Made by a program: the position numbers and the translations under genes
Shown: piece by piece, positions 46,767-56,534 of the stretch
Layout of the letters: every line of letters begins with the position of its first letter
Numbering within the stretch: the stretch's first letter is position 1
The notes under the pieces: model-generated
Databases searched by the model: none
Seen by the model: the letters and a program-made list of their open reading frames with translations, nothing else
Told to the model about the DNA's origin: nothing
Assembly (NCBI RefSeq): GCF_031954525.1
Contig: NZ_CP134867.1
Location: forward strand, 4,278,001 to 4,342,000
Source: Dyella sp. BiH032
GTDB lineage: Bacteria > Pseudomonadota > Gammaproteobacteria > Xanthomonadales > Rhodanobacteraceae
Length of the DNA stretch: 64,000 bases
Direction: 5' to 3'

Positions 46767-47326
46767 AACGTTCCGCCATCCTCCGCTTCGCTCCGCTGCT
46801 GCTTGCCCTCGCGCTGCCCGGCATCGCCGGCGCCGCGGACTACACCGTGCAGCCCGGGGGCAGCACGCTCGGCTTCACCGGGAAATTCCAGGGCGAGGCG
46901 TTCCAAGGCACGTTCGGCAAGTGGACCGCCGCCATCAGCTACGACGCGGCCAAGCTGGCCACTTCCAAGTTCGACGTCGAGGTGGACCTTGCCAGCGTGA
47001 AGACCGGTGACAAGGATCGCGACGGCGCGCTGCCGGGCGCTGACTTCTTCAACGTCGCCAAATTTCCGAAGGCGCATTTCGTCACCACCGGCTTCCGCCA
47101 GAACGGCGCGCAGGTGATCGCGGACGGTAATCTCACCTTGCGCGGCGTGACCAAGCCGGTGAGCCTCAACGTCACCTTCAAGCCCGCGGGCGCCGGTGCC
47201 ACCCTCGATGTGTCCGGCACGCTCAAGCGCCTGGACTTCGGCGTGGGCGGCGGCGAATACGCCGACACCTCGGTGATCGATGGCGACGTGAAGGTGAACG
47301 CGCACCTCGTGCTCGCCGCGAAGTAA
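46763..47326 (+). CDS. YceI-family periplasmic protein (second)
   Basis: 187 residues with a signal peptide (cleavage after AGA). YceI cues: YTVQPGGSTLGFTGKFQGEAF, DFFNVAKFPKAHFVTTGF, LTLRGVTKPVSLNVTF and the closing VKVNAHLVLAAK. It differs clearly from the first YceI gene, so this is not a recent duplication. It overlaps the cytochrome b561 stop by 4 nt and ends 6 nt before the second GTPase. Confidence 0.92.
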   Translation: MKRSAILRFAPLLLALALPGIAGAADYTVQPGGSTLGFTGKFQGEAFQGTFGKWTAAISYDAAKLATSKFDVEVDLASVKTGDKDRDGALPGADFFNVAKFPKAHFVTTGFRQNGAQVIADGNLTLRGVTKPVSLNVTFKPAGAGATLDVSGTLKRLDFGVGGGEYADTSVIDGDVKVNAHLVLAAK

Positions 47327-47332
47327 GCGCGC

Positions 47333-48685
47333 ATGGCCGATCTTCCGCTGTGGCGGCGCCTGCGCGGCTGGCTGGGCCGGCCGGAGGCGAACGCCGCGCC
47401 GGCGCCGGCTTCGCAGCACGCGCGGGAGCGGATGGTCGACAGCCTCAGACGCCTGCTGGACGATCCGGGTATTCCGCCGGCCATCCGCGAGGAACTGGCC
47501 GGCGATTTCAGTCGCGTCGAAGGCATGCTCGACCGGCTGGAACGCGGCGAACTGCACGTGGCCGTGTTCGGCCGCGTGTCGGCCGGCAAGTCCGCGCTGG
47601 GCAATGCGCTGCTCGGACGCGAGGCATTCACCGTCGGCGTGCTGCACGGCACGACCACGCAGGCCGAACAGGCGGCGCTCGACGAAGCGCGCGAAGAAGG
47701 CCTGGTGCTGATCGACACGCCCGGCATCAATGAACTGGACGGCGAGGCGCGCGAGCGCCTTGCCTTCGACGTCGCCGAGGTCAGCGACCTGGTGGTGTTC
47801 GTCGCCGACGGCGACCTCACCCGCGACGAGCTGGATGCGCTGAAGACGCTCGCCGCCACGCAGCGCCCTGTGCTGCTGGCGCTCAACAAGGCCGACCGCT
47901 ACGCACACGCCGAACGCGACGCCCTGCTCGCGCAGCTGCGCGAACGCGCACGCGGGCTCGTGCGCGAGGAAGACGTGGTCGCCGTGGCCGCCCGCCCCAC
48001 GCCGGCACGGCGGGTGGACGTGGATGAACGCGGCCACGAACGAACGCACGAACAGACCGCACCGCCCGACGTCGCCGCGCTGCGCGAACGCCTGCTCGCC
48101 ATCGCGCGGCGCGAGGGCAAGACGCTCTCCGCGCTCAACGCCGGCCTTTACGCGAGCCGGCTCACTGACCAGGTCAGCGCGCGCATCGCGGAAAGCCGGC
48201 GGCGCCTGGCCGACCGTCTGATCCGCAACTACTGCCTCGCCAAGGGCGTGGCCGTCGCGCTCAATCCCATTCCCGTGGCCGATCTGTTGGCCGCGGCCGG
48301 CATGGACGCGGCGATGGTGCTGCAGCTCTCCCGCGTGTACGGCCTGCCGCTGACGCGCGCCGAATCCGGGCGACTGGTTGCGGTGATCTCCGCGCAGCTC
48401 GCCGCCCTGGTGGGCGCGGTGTGGGGCATGCAGTTGGCGGCGTCCGCGCTGAAAGGCGTGAGCGCTGGCCTGTCAGTACTGGTCACCGCGGCGGCGCAGG
48501 GCGCGCTGGCCTGGTACGCCACGGTGCTGATCGGGCGCGCGGCCGAGCATTATCTGGTGGCAGGCAAGTCCTGGGGCGAGCTGGGCGCCAAGCGCGCGGT
48601 GGCGGACATCGTGGCGGGGCTGGACCGCGATTCGATCCTGCGCGAGGCGCGCGAGGAAATCCTGCGCCGGCTCAGGTCCCGCTGA
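47333..48685 (+). CDS. GTPase with DUF697-like C-terminal domain (second)
   Basis: 450 residues, no N-terminal membrane helix. G domain: P-loop FGRVSAGKSALGNALLG, G2 GTTTQ, G3 LIDTPGINEL and G4 LNKADRY. The C-terminal half has RNYCLAKGVAVALNPIPVADLLAAAGMDAAMVLQLSRVYGL, the typical DUF697 segment, and a hydrophobic stretch (LVAVISAQLAALVGAVWGM). It closes the five-gene unit and overlaps the convergent glutaredoxin-like gene by 14 bp. Likely a soluble partner of the first, membrane-anchored GTPase. Confidence 0.82.
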   Translation: MADLPLWRRLRGWLGRPEANAAPAPASQHARERMVDSLRRLLDDPGIPPAIREELAGDFSRVEGMLDRLERGELHVAVFGRVSAGKSALGNALLGREAFTVGVLHGTTTQAEQAALDEAREEGLVLIDTPGINELDGEARERLAFDVAEVSDLVVFVADGDLTRDELDALKTLAATQRPVLLALNKADRYAHAERDALLAQLRERARGLVREEDVVAVAARPTPARRVDVDERGHERTHEQTAPPDVAALRERLLAIARREGKTLSALNAGLYASRLTDQVSARIAESRRRLADRLIRNYCLAKGVAVALNPIPVADLLAAAGMDAAMVLQLSRVYGLPLTRAESGRLVAVISAQLAALVGAVWGMQLAASALKGVSAGLSVLVTAAAQGALAWYATVLIGRAAEHYLVAGKSWGELGAKRAVADIVAGLDRDSILREAREEILRRLRSR

Positions 48686-48923
48686 CCGCCGGCGCGGACG
48701 CCAGGAAGGCGCGCACCGCCGCAGCATCGAACGGCCAGTCCAGCTCGCGTCCGTCGCACAGGTGCCGCAGCACGGGCACGCGGGTGCCGTAGCGTTCCTC
48801 CAGCGCCGGATCGTCGTCTACCCACAGGCTGTCGAAGTCCGGTGCACGCGCCTCGGCCATGACTGCCAGGGCCTGGTCGCACAGGTGGCAGTAATCGCGC
48901 TGGTAGAGGATCAGGTCGGCCAT
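48672..48923 (-). CDS. Glutaredoxin-like (DUF836) thiol protein
   Basis: 83 residues with a thioredoxin fold: LILYQRDYCHLCDQAL at the N-terminus carries a CxxC redox motif, and RVPVLRHLCDGRELDW holds the cis-Pro strand. It is shorter than classic glutaredoxins and fits the glutaredoxin-like DUF836/YruB-type group. ATG 48923 gives the canonical start. Targets are unknown. Confidence 0.85.
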   Translation of the reverse strand: MADLILYQRDYCHLCDQALAVMAEARAPDFDSLWVDDDPALEERYGTRVPVLRHLCDGRELDWPFDAAAVRAFLASAPAVSGT

Positions 48924-49008
48924 GGGAACAGACGGCGGCGTACGGACTGCCAGGGGACGGGGGCGTGCGTAGAATAGCGGGTTCCCCCTTCCAGCCCCGC
49001 ATCCCGCC

Positions 49009-50391
49009 ATGGCCGTCAGCGTATTCGACCTCTTCAAGATCGGCATCGGGCCGTCCTCTTCCCATACGGTGGGTCCGATGCGCGCCGCCGCCCGCTTCGC
49101 CGAGCGCTGGCTGGAGGAAAAGGGCGTGCTGGACCGCGTCGCGCGGTTGCGCGCGGAGCTCTACGGCTCGCTGGCGATGACCGGGCGTGGCCACGGCACC
49201 GACAAGGCGGTGTTGCTGGGCTTCGAAGGCGAACATCCCGACACCGTCGATCCGGACCGCATCCCCGAAGTGCTCGCGCGCATCCGAAGCACCAAGCGCC
49301 TGCGCGTGCTCGGCCGGCACGAGATCGAATTCGACGAGAAGCGCGACCTGGTGTTCAACAAGCGCCAGAAGCTGCCGTTCCACACCAACGGCATGCGTTT
49401 CACTGCCTATGACGCCGAGGGGCATGAGCTGGGCACGCGCGACTATTACTCGGTAGGCGGCGGCTTCGTCGTCAATCAGGACGAGGCTGCCGAAGACCGC
49501 ATCGTCGCCGACACCACCGCCCTGCCCTACCCCTTCTCCACCGGCGACGAGATGCTCGCGCTGTGCGCGCAGCACGGCATGACCATCGCGCAGCTGATGA
49601 TGGAGAACGAAAAGGTGTGGCGCAGCGAGGCGGAAACGCGCGCCGGCCTGCTCAACATCTGGAAGGCCATGCAGGACTGCGTCACGCGCGGCCTGCGCTC
49701 GCCCGGCGTGCTGCCCGGCGGCCTGAAAGTGGCCCGCCGCGCACCCGCCATGGCGCAGGACCTGCGCGGCCAGCCGGAGGCGGCGCTCAAGGATCCCCTG
49801 ACCATCCTCGACTGGGTGAACCTCTACGCGCTGGCGGTGAACGAGGAGAACGCCGCCGGCGGCCGCGTGGTGACCGCACCTACCAACGGCGCGGCCGGCA
49901 TCGTGCCGGCGGTGCTGCACTACTACTTCCGTTTCTGTCCGAAGTCGAACGACGACGGCGTGATCGAATTCCTGCTCACCGCGGCGGCGATCGGCATTCT
50001 CTACAAGGAGAACGCCTCGATCTCCGGCGCCGAGGTCGGCTGCCAGGGCGAAGTCGGCGTGGCCTGCTCGATGGCCGCCGGCGGCCTCACCGCCGCGCTG
50101 GGCGGCAACGTACTGCAGGTGGAGAACGCCGCCGAGATCGGTATGGAACACAACCTCGGCCTGACCTGCGACCCGATCGGCGGCCTGGTGCAGATTCCCT
50201 GCATCGAGCGCAACGCGATGGGTTCGGTCAAGGCGATCAACGCCAGCCGCATGGCGCTCAAGAGCGACGGCAAGCATCGCGTGTCGCTCGACAAGGTAAT
50301 CGCCACCATGCGCGACACCGGCCGCGACATGAAGGACAAGTACAAGGAAACCTCGCGCGGCGGCCTGGCGGTGAACGTCATCGAGTGCTGA
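49009..50391 (+). CDS. sdaA: L-serine ammonia-lyase (iron-sulphur)
   Basis: A 460-residue cytosolic enzyme that deaminates serine to pyruvate with a 4Fe-4S cluster. The single-chain type is clear: N-terminal beta domain beginning [22 protein letters not shown], alpha domain with [16 protein letters not shown] and [21 protein letters not shown], and the C-terminal [23 protein letters not shown] with cluster Cys residues. Length equals E. coli SdaA/SdaB. Closest matches between SdaA and SdaB cannot be told here. Confidence 0.95.
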   Translation: MAVSVFDLFKIGIGPSSSHTVGPMRAAARFAERWLEEKGVLDRVARLRAELYGSLAMTGRGHGTDKAVLLGFEGEHPDTVDPDRIPEVLARIRSTKRLRVLGRHEIEFDEKRDLVFNKRQKLPFHTNGMRFTAYDAEGHELGTRDYYSVGGGFVVNQDEAAEDRIVADTTALPYPFSTGDEMLALCAQHGMTIAQLMMENEKVWRSEAETRAGLLNIWKAMQDCVTRGLRSPGVLPGGLKVARRAPAMAQDLRGQPEAALKDPLTILDWVNLYALAVNEENAAGGRVVTAPTNGAAGIVPAVLHYYFRFCPKSNDDGVIEFLLTAAAIGILYKENASISGAEVGCQGEVGVACSMAAGGLTAALGGNVLQVENAAEIGMEHNLGLTCDPIGGLVQIPCIERNAMGSVKAINASRMALKSDGKHRVSLDKVIATMRDTGRDMKDKYKETSRGGLAVNVIEC

Positions 50392-50506
50392 TGCGCTCGG
50401 CGCGCGGCGGAAGTCACGCCGCCGTCACCTAGGGAAACCCCTTATTGCAGCTCCATGACGGCGAGCGCTGAATGCGCCGGTCTTTTTCGCCCTTGGAGCT
50501 CGCGCC

Positions 50507-53077
50507 ATGTTTCCCGTCGACGCAGGAACTTCCGTCCGCTACACACCGCCCGCCGCGCCGCCTGCGCCGCCTCCGCACGTGGTGAAGCCGCAAGACACGG
50601 TCGCGAGTGTCGCAAAAACTTATCAGGTCACGCCGGAAGAACTTGCGCGCACCAACCACATCACAGTGGATGCGACGCTCACGCCCGGGCAGCAGCTGCA
50701 GCTGCCGCCGAACGCAGTGCAGCCGGTCAAGGACGATACGCAGACCGCCAAGGCGCCGGCCACGCCTGCGGAGAAGACCGACGCGGCGATCGCCGCGTAC
50801 GAGAAGGCGGTGAAGGATCGCGATGATGCGATCCGCAATGCGCCTCGCAACGGCGCGCTGCGCTCTGAGATCCGCCAGGACGCCGACGACACGGTGGACA
50901 AAGCGAAGACGGCGATGAACCAGGCGATCCACGACGAGATCGCCGGCGAGGTCGCGTCGCGCAACCAGGGCGTGCCCGGCCCGTTCCGCACGCCCACCGA
51001 CCAGATCGCCAAGAGCGCCGGCGACGCGATCCTCGCGCGCCACCAGGGGGACGCCACCGCCACGGGCCTGATCAAGGACGGCGTGCACGACTATCAGGTC
51101 AAGGCCAAGGCCGATTCGCTGATCCCCGGTTACTACGGCGACTGGAGCGCAGCGGACAAGCTCAAAGGCATCAACCTGCAGGGCCAGCCCAAGGAAGTCG
51201 TCGACGCGGTGCTCGCCGATCCGCGCGTCAAGCAATGGGTGGCCGACGCGGCGCACGATGCCGCGGGCAAGTCCGCGGCCGACTGCGCGAAGTACCTCGC
51301 CGATCTCTCGCGCCAGTCGCCCGATCTGGGCCGCGCGGTCACCACGCAGTGGTGGAACGCGCAGGACGACCGCTCCTGGCTGTCGAGCAACAGCGAAGTG
51401 CTGAGCGCCATGTCCGATCCGGCGATCTACCGCGACCTGGGCGTGGTCTATCGCAATCTCGGCGGCAGCGATGCGGGCCAGGCGATGCAGCGCGACTTCG
51501 CCAGCGACGTGGCGAAGTACCTGGAGAAGAACTCCATGCTCGCCAACCGCACGGACGTGGCGCAGGCGATCTCCGACGGCGGCGATCCCGCGCTGGCGAT
51601 CGCGGTGGCGAGCGACCTGCAGGCCGACGGCAAGCAGGACCTCGCCTTGCAGATGGTCGGTTCAGTGAAGGCCGGCATGGCCACTCTGCAAAAAGTGACG
51701 CTGAAGCAGGACATGGAGGCCTACGCCAAGCAGACCGAGGAGCTCAACAACCTGATCAAGGATCTGGGTCCGGGTCTCACCGACGAGCAGAAGCAGAAGG
51801 CCATCAAGAGTTACATCGACGGCAAAGGCAAGGACTGGCAGGACCAGCTGAAGGCACACAAGGACAAGCTGGTCGCCGACGTGCGCGCGCTGGACCTCGA
51901 CGTCACCTCGCTCACGGACGTGCCGGACAACCTCAAGGCCTACGGTCTCTCGAAGGAAGGCGCCGCCAAGCTCCTCGACGATGAGACCACCAAGCAGTCG
52001 ATCGAATTCGCGGCCACCCAGGACCCCAGCGTGTTCGAAGGCAAGGAAGGCGGCGAGGCGGCCAAGCTCTATATCGAACTGGGTCACAAGGACAAGGATT
52101 TCACCGCTGCCATCGGCAAAGCCTACGTGGTGAGCAACCTGATGCCCGCGCTCGGCGAGATGAATCCCTCCGACGACGCCAGCATCGCCAAGGTGAAGCA
52201 GACGCTGGAATCGTTCCGCGGTATCGGCGCCAAGATGCTGGGCATTCCCCAGGGCGAGGTCGACAAGGGCATCGACAAGCTGGAAGACGTCGTCAACTCG
52301 CTGCGCACGGAAACGCTCGAAGACGCCAAGCAAGGCAAGGCGGTCAACGAGTTCGCGGCAACGCAGAAGGAGTTGAATGAGCTGAAGGAACTCCCCTTCA
52401 GCGACGCGAAGGCCGGCATGCTGTTCCGCACGATGGCGCTGGGCATCACCGGCGCGGCCTTCATCAGCCAGACCGGCAAGACCATCGACGACCCCAGCGT
52501 GCAGAACGTCATCGGCTCGCTGGCCTTCGGCCTCGACCTGGCGCCGGCCAAGAACGCGATGATCGGCACCATCCAGGCGCTGGACAAGAACAACGTGCTC
52601 CAGCAATGGGGGCACGAGGCGCCGGAACTCACCGAAAAGTTCATCGGCGCGCTCAACGTCGCGTACTTCGCGGCGGGCGCGATCAAAGGCGTCGCGGACC
52701 ACGACTATCCCACCGCGATCTTCTCCGGCGTGGGCGCGGGCGGCGCGGCGCTGGCGGCCTTCGGCGGCGAGGAAATGCTGGGCGGCTTCGCGGGCCCCAT
52801 CGGGATTGCGGTCGCCACCGTCGCGGTGGTCGCGCTGCACTTCGTCGAGCAGCACCACAAAGAGCAGGAATACAAGGAAGCCCAGAACAAGTTCCTGGAG
52901 GGCGCGGGCATCGAGAACAAGGACGAGCGCGAAGCGCTGATCGGTGCCGGGCCCGACCAGCTCAACGCCATGCGCGCACGCGGCATCGAGCCGGAGCGCA
53001 TCCAGGAGATCGCCGACACCGACCCGCAACTGCTGCATATCGCATACGGCACAGACCCGCAGGGCCGGCCTTACTGA
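50507..53077 (+). CDS. Large LysM-domain protein with C-terminal hydrophobic segment, function unknown
   Basis: 856 residues, no signal peptide. A Pro-rich start, then one LysM domain (about 24-68; QDTVASVAKTYQVTPEELAR ending LTPGQQLQLPP), a long Lys/Asp/Ala-rich, predicted helical middle (about 80-640), and a C-terminal part with two hydrophobic stretches (LFRTMALGITGAAFI about 645; AGPIGIAVATVAVVALHF about 765-782). Lysine is abundant compared with neighbouring proteins. The layout suggests a secreted or translocated envelope-active protein using a signal-peptide-independent route, such as a translocon-like or toxin-like protein, but no family was recognised. ATG 50507 has GGAG upstream, and a terminator follows. 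Confidence 0.7.
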   Translation: MFPVDAGTSVRYTPPAAPPAPPPHVVKPQDTVASVAKTYQVTPEELARTNHITVDATLTPGQQLQLPPNAVQPVKDDTQTAKAPATPAEKTDAAIAAYEKAVKDRDDAIRNAPRNGALRSEIRQDADDTVDKAKTAMNQAIHDEIAGEVASRNQGVPGPFRTPTDQIAKSAGDAILARHQGDATATGLIKDGVHDYQVKAKADSLIPGYYGDWSAADKLKGINLQGQPKEVVDAVLADPRVKQWVADAAHDAAGKSAADCAKYLADLSRQSPDLGRAVTTQWWNAQDDRSWLSSNSEVLSAMSDPAIYRDLGVVYRNLGGSDAGQAMQRDFASDVAKYLEKNSMLANRTDVAQAISDGGDPALAIAVASDLQADGKQDLALQMVGSVKAGMATLQKVTLKQDMEAYAKQTEELNNLIKDLGPGLTDEQKQKAIKSYIDGKGKDWQDQLKAHKDKLVADVRALDLDVTSLTDVPDNLKAYGLSKEGAAKLLDDETTKQSIEFAATQDPSVFEGKEGGEAAKLYIELGHKDKDFTAAIGKAYVVSNLMPALGEMNPSDDASIAKVKQTLESFRGIGAKMLGIPQGEVDKGIDKLEDVVNSLRTETLEDAKQGKAVNEFAATQKELNELKELPFSDAKAGMLFRTMALGITGAAFISQTGKTIDDPSVQNVIGSLAFGLDLAPAKNAMIGTIQALDKNNVLQQWGHEAPELTEKFIGALNVAYFAAGAIKGVADHDYPTAIFSGVGAGGAALAAFGGEEMLGGFAGPIGIAVATVAVVALHFVEQHHKEQEYKEAQNKFLEGAGIENKDEREALIGAGPDQLNAMRARGIEPERIQEIADTDPQLLHIAYGTDPQGRPY

Positions 53078-53101
53078 GCCGGGCGCGCTGCCGCGGCATG
53101 G

Positions 53102-53127
53102 AAGGGGCGCCTGTGGCGCCCCTTTTT
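53102..53127 (+). terminator. Rho-independent terminator of the LysM gene
   Basis: A perfect 10-bp stem (AAGGGGCGCC, loop TGT) followed by a T run, 25 nt after the stop. It shows that the LysM gene is a single-gene unit. The rest of the gap to 53359 holds nothing I can identify. Confidence 0.92.
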
Positions 53128-53359
53128 CTGCGGCCCGGGCTCGCAGGCGCCACCGTACCCTGCCGAAGGTAGCCGCGCCTCGTGGTGTCGGGGGGAAATG
53201 TTGCGGCGCGCCATGCATTTGGCGCGCCCTTTCCGAGGGCGAGTCACCGCGCCGGTCATGTCTTCCGCAGGCTGACAGCCGGGCTGGGGGCTGTCATCAT
53301 CCCGCCCTTGTGCCGTCCGAGGGGGCGGCCGTTCGAGATCCATACCTGCGGGAGTCTGC

Positions 53360-55024
53360 ATGTCCTCTTCCAGCTCGATCCGGCGCGAAGTCGGTCCCTT
53401 CGCGCTCATGCTCACCGGCCTGGGCTCCATCATCGGCTCGGGCTGGCTGTTCGGCGCATGGCGCGCGGCAGGCCTGGCCGGTCCCGGCGCCATCTGGGCC
53501 TGGGTGCTCGGCGCGGCGATCATCATGACCATCGCCCTGACCTACGCGGAACTGGGCTCGATGTTCCCCGAGTCCGGCGGCATGGTGCGCTACAGCCACT
53601 ATTCGCACGGTTCTCTGGTGGGCTTCATCGGCGCATGGGCCAACTGGATCGCGATCGTGTCGGTGATCCCGGTCGAGGCGGAGGCTTCGGTGCAGTACAT
53701 GGCCTCCTGGCCGTGGCAGTGGGCGCAGGACCTGTACGTGCACATGCCGGACGGCCACGGCGAGCTGACCCCGCCGGGCCTGGGAATCGCTGCCGTGCTG
53801 GTGATCGTGTACTTCCTGCTGAACTTCTGGAGCGTGAAGCTGTTCGCCCGCTCCAACACGGCCATCACCGTGTTCAAGCTGATCGTGCCGGCCGCGACCG
53901 GCCTGGCGCTGATCGCCAGCGGCTTCCACAGCGAGAACCTCTCGGTGGGCGTGCATGGCGATTCGCACGCCATCGACTTCGCCGCCGTGCTCACCGCCGT
54001 GGCCACTGCGGGCATCGTCTTCAGCTTCAACGGTTTCCAGAGCCCGGTGAACCTCGCCGGCGAGGCGCACAACCCAGGCAAGAGCATCCCGTTCGCGGTG
54101 ATCGGCTCGATCGTGCTGGCCACCATCGTCTACGTGATCCTGCAGGTGGCCTACCTGGGCGCGGTGCCGCCGGAGATGCTGGCCAAGGCCGGCTGGCACG
54201 GCATCGACTTCCGCTCGCCGTTCGCCGAGCTGGCGATCATCGTCAACCTGCATTGGCTGGCGATGCTGCTGTACGTCGATGCCTTCATCAGCCCCAGCGG
54301 CACCGGCATCACCTACACGGCCACCACGGCACGCATGATCTATGGCATGGAGCGCAACGGCACGATGCCGAAGATGCTCGGCCGCATCCATCCGAAGTGG
54401 GGTATCCCGCGGCCGGCGATGTGGTTCAACCTGGCGGTGTCGTTCCTGTTCCTGTTCTTCTTCCGCGGCTGGGGCACGCTGGCGGCGGTGATCTCGGTGG
54501 CGACGATCATCTCCTACCTCACCGGCCCGGTCAGCGCGATGACCCTGCGCCGCACCGCGCCGAATCTGCACCGGCCGCTGCGCATCGTTGGTCTCCCGGT
54601 GCTCGCTGGCGTGGCCTTCATCATGGCGACGGAACTGCTGTACTGGGCCAAGTGGCCGCTGACGGGCGAGATCATCCTGCTGATGGTCGTGGCGCTGCCG
54701 GTGTACTTCTATTACCAGGCCAAGAATGGCTGGGAGGACTTCGGCCGCCAGCTCAAGGGCGCGTGGTGGATGATCTTCTACCTTCCCACCTTGGCCCTGG
54801 TGTCCTGGGCAGGCAGCACGATGTTCGGCGGCAAGGGCTATCTCAGCTACGGCACCGACCTTGCCGTTGTCGCGGTGGTCGGCCTGGTGTTCTACGTATG
54901 GGGCGTGAAGTCCGGCTGGCGCACGCCGTCGGTCGATGCAGCCGAGCGCGAGGCGAGCGCGCATCCGGGCGAACCCCTGGTGCCGCCGGATGAGTACGAA
55001 GCGGAACGAATCACGCGGCGCTGA
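53360..55024 (+). CDS. APC-family amino acid permease
   Basis: 554 residues, about 12 hydrophobic helices. The APC signature is at the N-terminus (LTGLGSIIGSGWLFGAW), with TYAELGSMFPESGGMVRY in helix 2 and FSFNGFQSPVNLAGEAHNPGK in helix 6. Its length and layout resemble the aspartate-proton symporter YveA group, but the substrate is inferred only at the level of amino acids. ATG 53360 has GGGAG 6 nt upstream. Ends in a clear terminator. Confidence 0.9.
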   Translation: MSSSSSIRREVGPFALMLTGLGSIIGSGWLFGAWRAAGLAGPGAIWAWVLGAAIIMTIALTYAELGSMFPESGGMVRYSHYSHGSLVGFIGAWANWIAIVSVIPVEAEASVQYMASWPWQWAQDLYVHMPDGHGELTPPGLGIAAVLVIVYFLLNFWSVKLFARSNTAITVFKLIVPAATGLALIASGFHSENLSVGVHGDSHAIDFAAVLTAVATAGIVFSFNGFQSPVNLAGEAHNPGKSIPFAVIGSIVLATIVYVILQVAYLGAVPPEMLAKAGWHGIDFRSPFAELAIIVNLHWLAMLLYVDAFISPSGTGITYTATTARMIYGMERNGTMPKMLGRIHPKWGIPRPAMWFNLAVSFLFLFFFRGWGTLAAVISVATIISYLTGPVSAMTLRRTAPNLHRPLRIVGLPVLAGVAFIMATELLYWAKWPLTGEIILLMVVALPVYFYYQAKNGWEDFGRQLKGAWWMIFYLPTLALVSWAGSTMFGGKGYLSYGTDLAVVAVVGLVFYVWGVKSGWRTPSVDAAEREASAHPGEPLVPPDEYEAERITRR

Positions 55025-55040
55025 TGGGTACCCTGCTCCA

Positions 55041-55071
55041 AAAAAAAGCGCGGCATGTCCGCGCTTTTTTT
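55041..55071 (+). terminator. Rho-independent terminator of the APC permease
   Basis: A perfect 13-bp stem (A7 GCGCGG) with a 5-nt loop ending in T7. Confidence 0.93.
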
Positions 55072-55158
55072 CATCCCGTTATCGGGCTCACCAGTAACCC
55101 GTGATGCGATAGCATGCAGGCTAGGCCAGCCGGCCCGGCCAATATCAAGGAGGATGGC

Positions 55159-55425
55159 ATGACACCTTATCTGTGGTTCGGCGTCGCGCTGCGCGCGATT
55201 GGGGCATGGGCCATCGTCTCGGGTCTTGAGCTGGGCGTGTCGGGATTCAACATCGTGCGCGGTCTCAGCGGCGCCACGGAATACATGGCCTGGGCCTACT
55301 TCAATCAGCTGATCGCGCACGTAGCCATCGGCCTGGTGCTCATCCGGTTTGCGCCCATGCTGGCGCAATGGGCGTATCCGCGTTCTCGCACGTCCGCCAT
55401 TGAAGAAGAGAACGCCGAAGCCTGA
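55159..55425 (+). CDS. Small membrane protein, unknown
   Basis: 88 residues with two hydrophobic helices (WFGVALRAIGAWAIVSGLEL; LIAHVAIGLVLIRFAPML) and a charged C-terminal tail. The ATG at 55159 has a perfect AAGGAGG site at good spacing, which supports real translation. No family recognised. It sits alone between the permease and the convergent methionine operon. Confidence 0.7.
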   Translation: MTPYLWFGVALRAIGAWAIVSGLELGVSGFNIVRGLSGATEYMAWAYFNQLIAHVAIGLVLIRFAPMLAQWAYPRSRTSAIEEENAEA

Positions 55426-55445
55426 CCCGTCGGCGTTCCTCTCCC

Positions 55446-56534
55446 TCAGGCGAGGGCCAGCACGTCACCCAGCAAAGCCTGCGCCGTCACTTCCGGCCCC
55501 GCGCCCGGCCCTTGGATCACCAGCGGCTGGGCGTGGTAGCGCGTGGTGGTGAGCGCGAACTGGTTGTCGGTGCCGTACAGGCGGGCCGCCGGATGCGTGG
55601 CGGGGACTTCGACCAGGCCGACGCGCGCCTTGCCGCGCTGGTTGAGGCGCGCCAGGAAACGCAGCGCGCCGCCGCGCGCCTTGGCCTCGGCATGGCGCTG
55701 CGCCAGGGGTTCGTCGAGTTCCTCCAGGCGTGCGAGGAAGGTTTCCGTGTCCACCGCGCGAAGCGATTCGGGCACCAGGCTTTCCACTTCCACTTCGTCC
55801 GTTCCCAAGGCGAAGCCCGCATTACGGGCGATGATCAGCAGCTTGCGCGCCACGTCTTCGCCGGAGAGGTCCGAGCGCGGGTCGGGTTCGGTGTAGCCGA
55901 GCTTGCGCGCTTCGCGCAGCAGCGCAGAGAACGGCTGGCTGCCGTCGTACTGGTTGAACAGGTAGGACAGCGAGCCGGAGAACACGCCCTCCAGGGTGAG
56001 CAATGCATCGCCACAGGCGCGCAGGCGGCGCAGGGTGGAAAGCACCGGAAGGCCCGCGCCGACCGTGGCCGAGTCGCCATAGCGGCCGCCTTCGGCCACG
56101 GCCGCCTGCAGTGCGCGCCAGCCCGGAAGCTCGCCGCCGGCCAGAGCCTTGTTGGCCGTGACGACGTGATAACCGCGCGCCAGCCAGTCGGCGTGGCGCG
56201 CCGCGAGCCCGGCATTGGCGGTGGCGTCGATGATGACCTTCGCAGCCGCACCGCTGGCGTCGAGCGCCTGCAGCAATGCCGCATCGTCGCGAGGTTCGCC
56301 GTGGCTGCGAAGCTTCTCCCGCAACGCGCGATCGGCCAGCTTTTCCGGCTCGGTCTGCTGCCGGCGCGAGTTGGCCGCGCCGACCAGGCGCAGCGAAGCC
56401 GCCGCCGGCGTGTTGAGCAACTTGAGCAACGCACCGCCGACCACGCCGGTGCCCAGCAGCACGATGGCCGTGCCCGACGCGGCGAATGCGGGACGTTCGG
56501 CCGTCTCGACGGCTTCGGCCAGCACCGCGCTCAT
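55446..56534 (-). CDS. hom: Homoserine dehydrogenase (stand-alone)
   Basis: A 362-residue enzyme, aspartate semialdehyde to homoserine. Rossmann NAD(P) loop IVLLGTGVVGGALLKLL at the N-terminus, KVIIDATANAG, VTANKALAGG and the catalytic region VFSGSLSYLFNQYDG...ARKLGYTEPDPRSDLSGEDVARK. It matches the dehydrogenase half of ThrA/MetL without an aspartokinase domain. Its ATG overlaps the upstream stop as ATGA, so it is coupled to metB, third in the operon. Confidence 0.92.
   Translation of the reverse strand: MSAVLAEAVETAERPAFAASGTAIVLLGTGVVGGALLKLLNTPAAASLRLVGAANSRRQQTEPEKLADRALREKLRSHGEPRDDAALLQALDASGAAAKVIIDATANAGLAARHADWLARGYHVVTANKALAGGELPGWRALQAAVAEGGRYGDSATVGAGLPVLSTLRRLRACGDALLTLEGVFSGSLSYLFNQYDGSQPFSALLREARKLGYTEPDPRSDLSGEDVARKLLIIARNAGFALGTDEVEVESLVPESLRAVDTETFLARLEELDEPLAQRHAEAKARGGALRFLARLNQRGKARVGLVEVPATHPAARLYGTDNQFALTTTRYHAQPLVIQGPGAGPEVTAQALLGDVLALA

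Noticed and set aside
50486..50506. TTCGC near the LysM gene as half of a PIP box (HrpX target)
   Set aside because: Only one TTCGC is present; the second at the required 15-bp spacing is missing.
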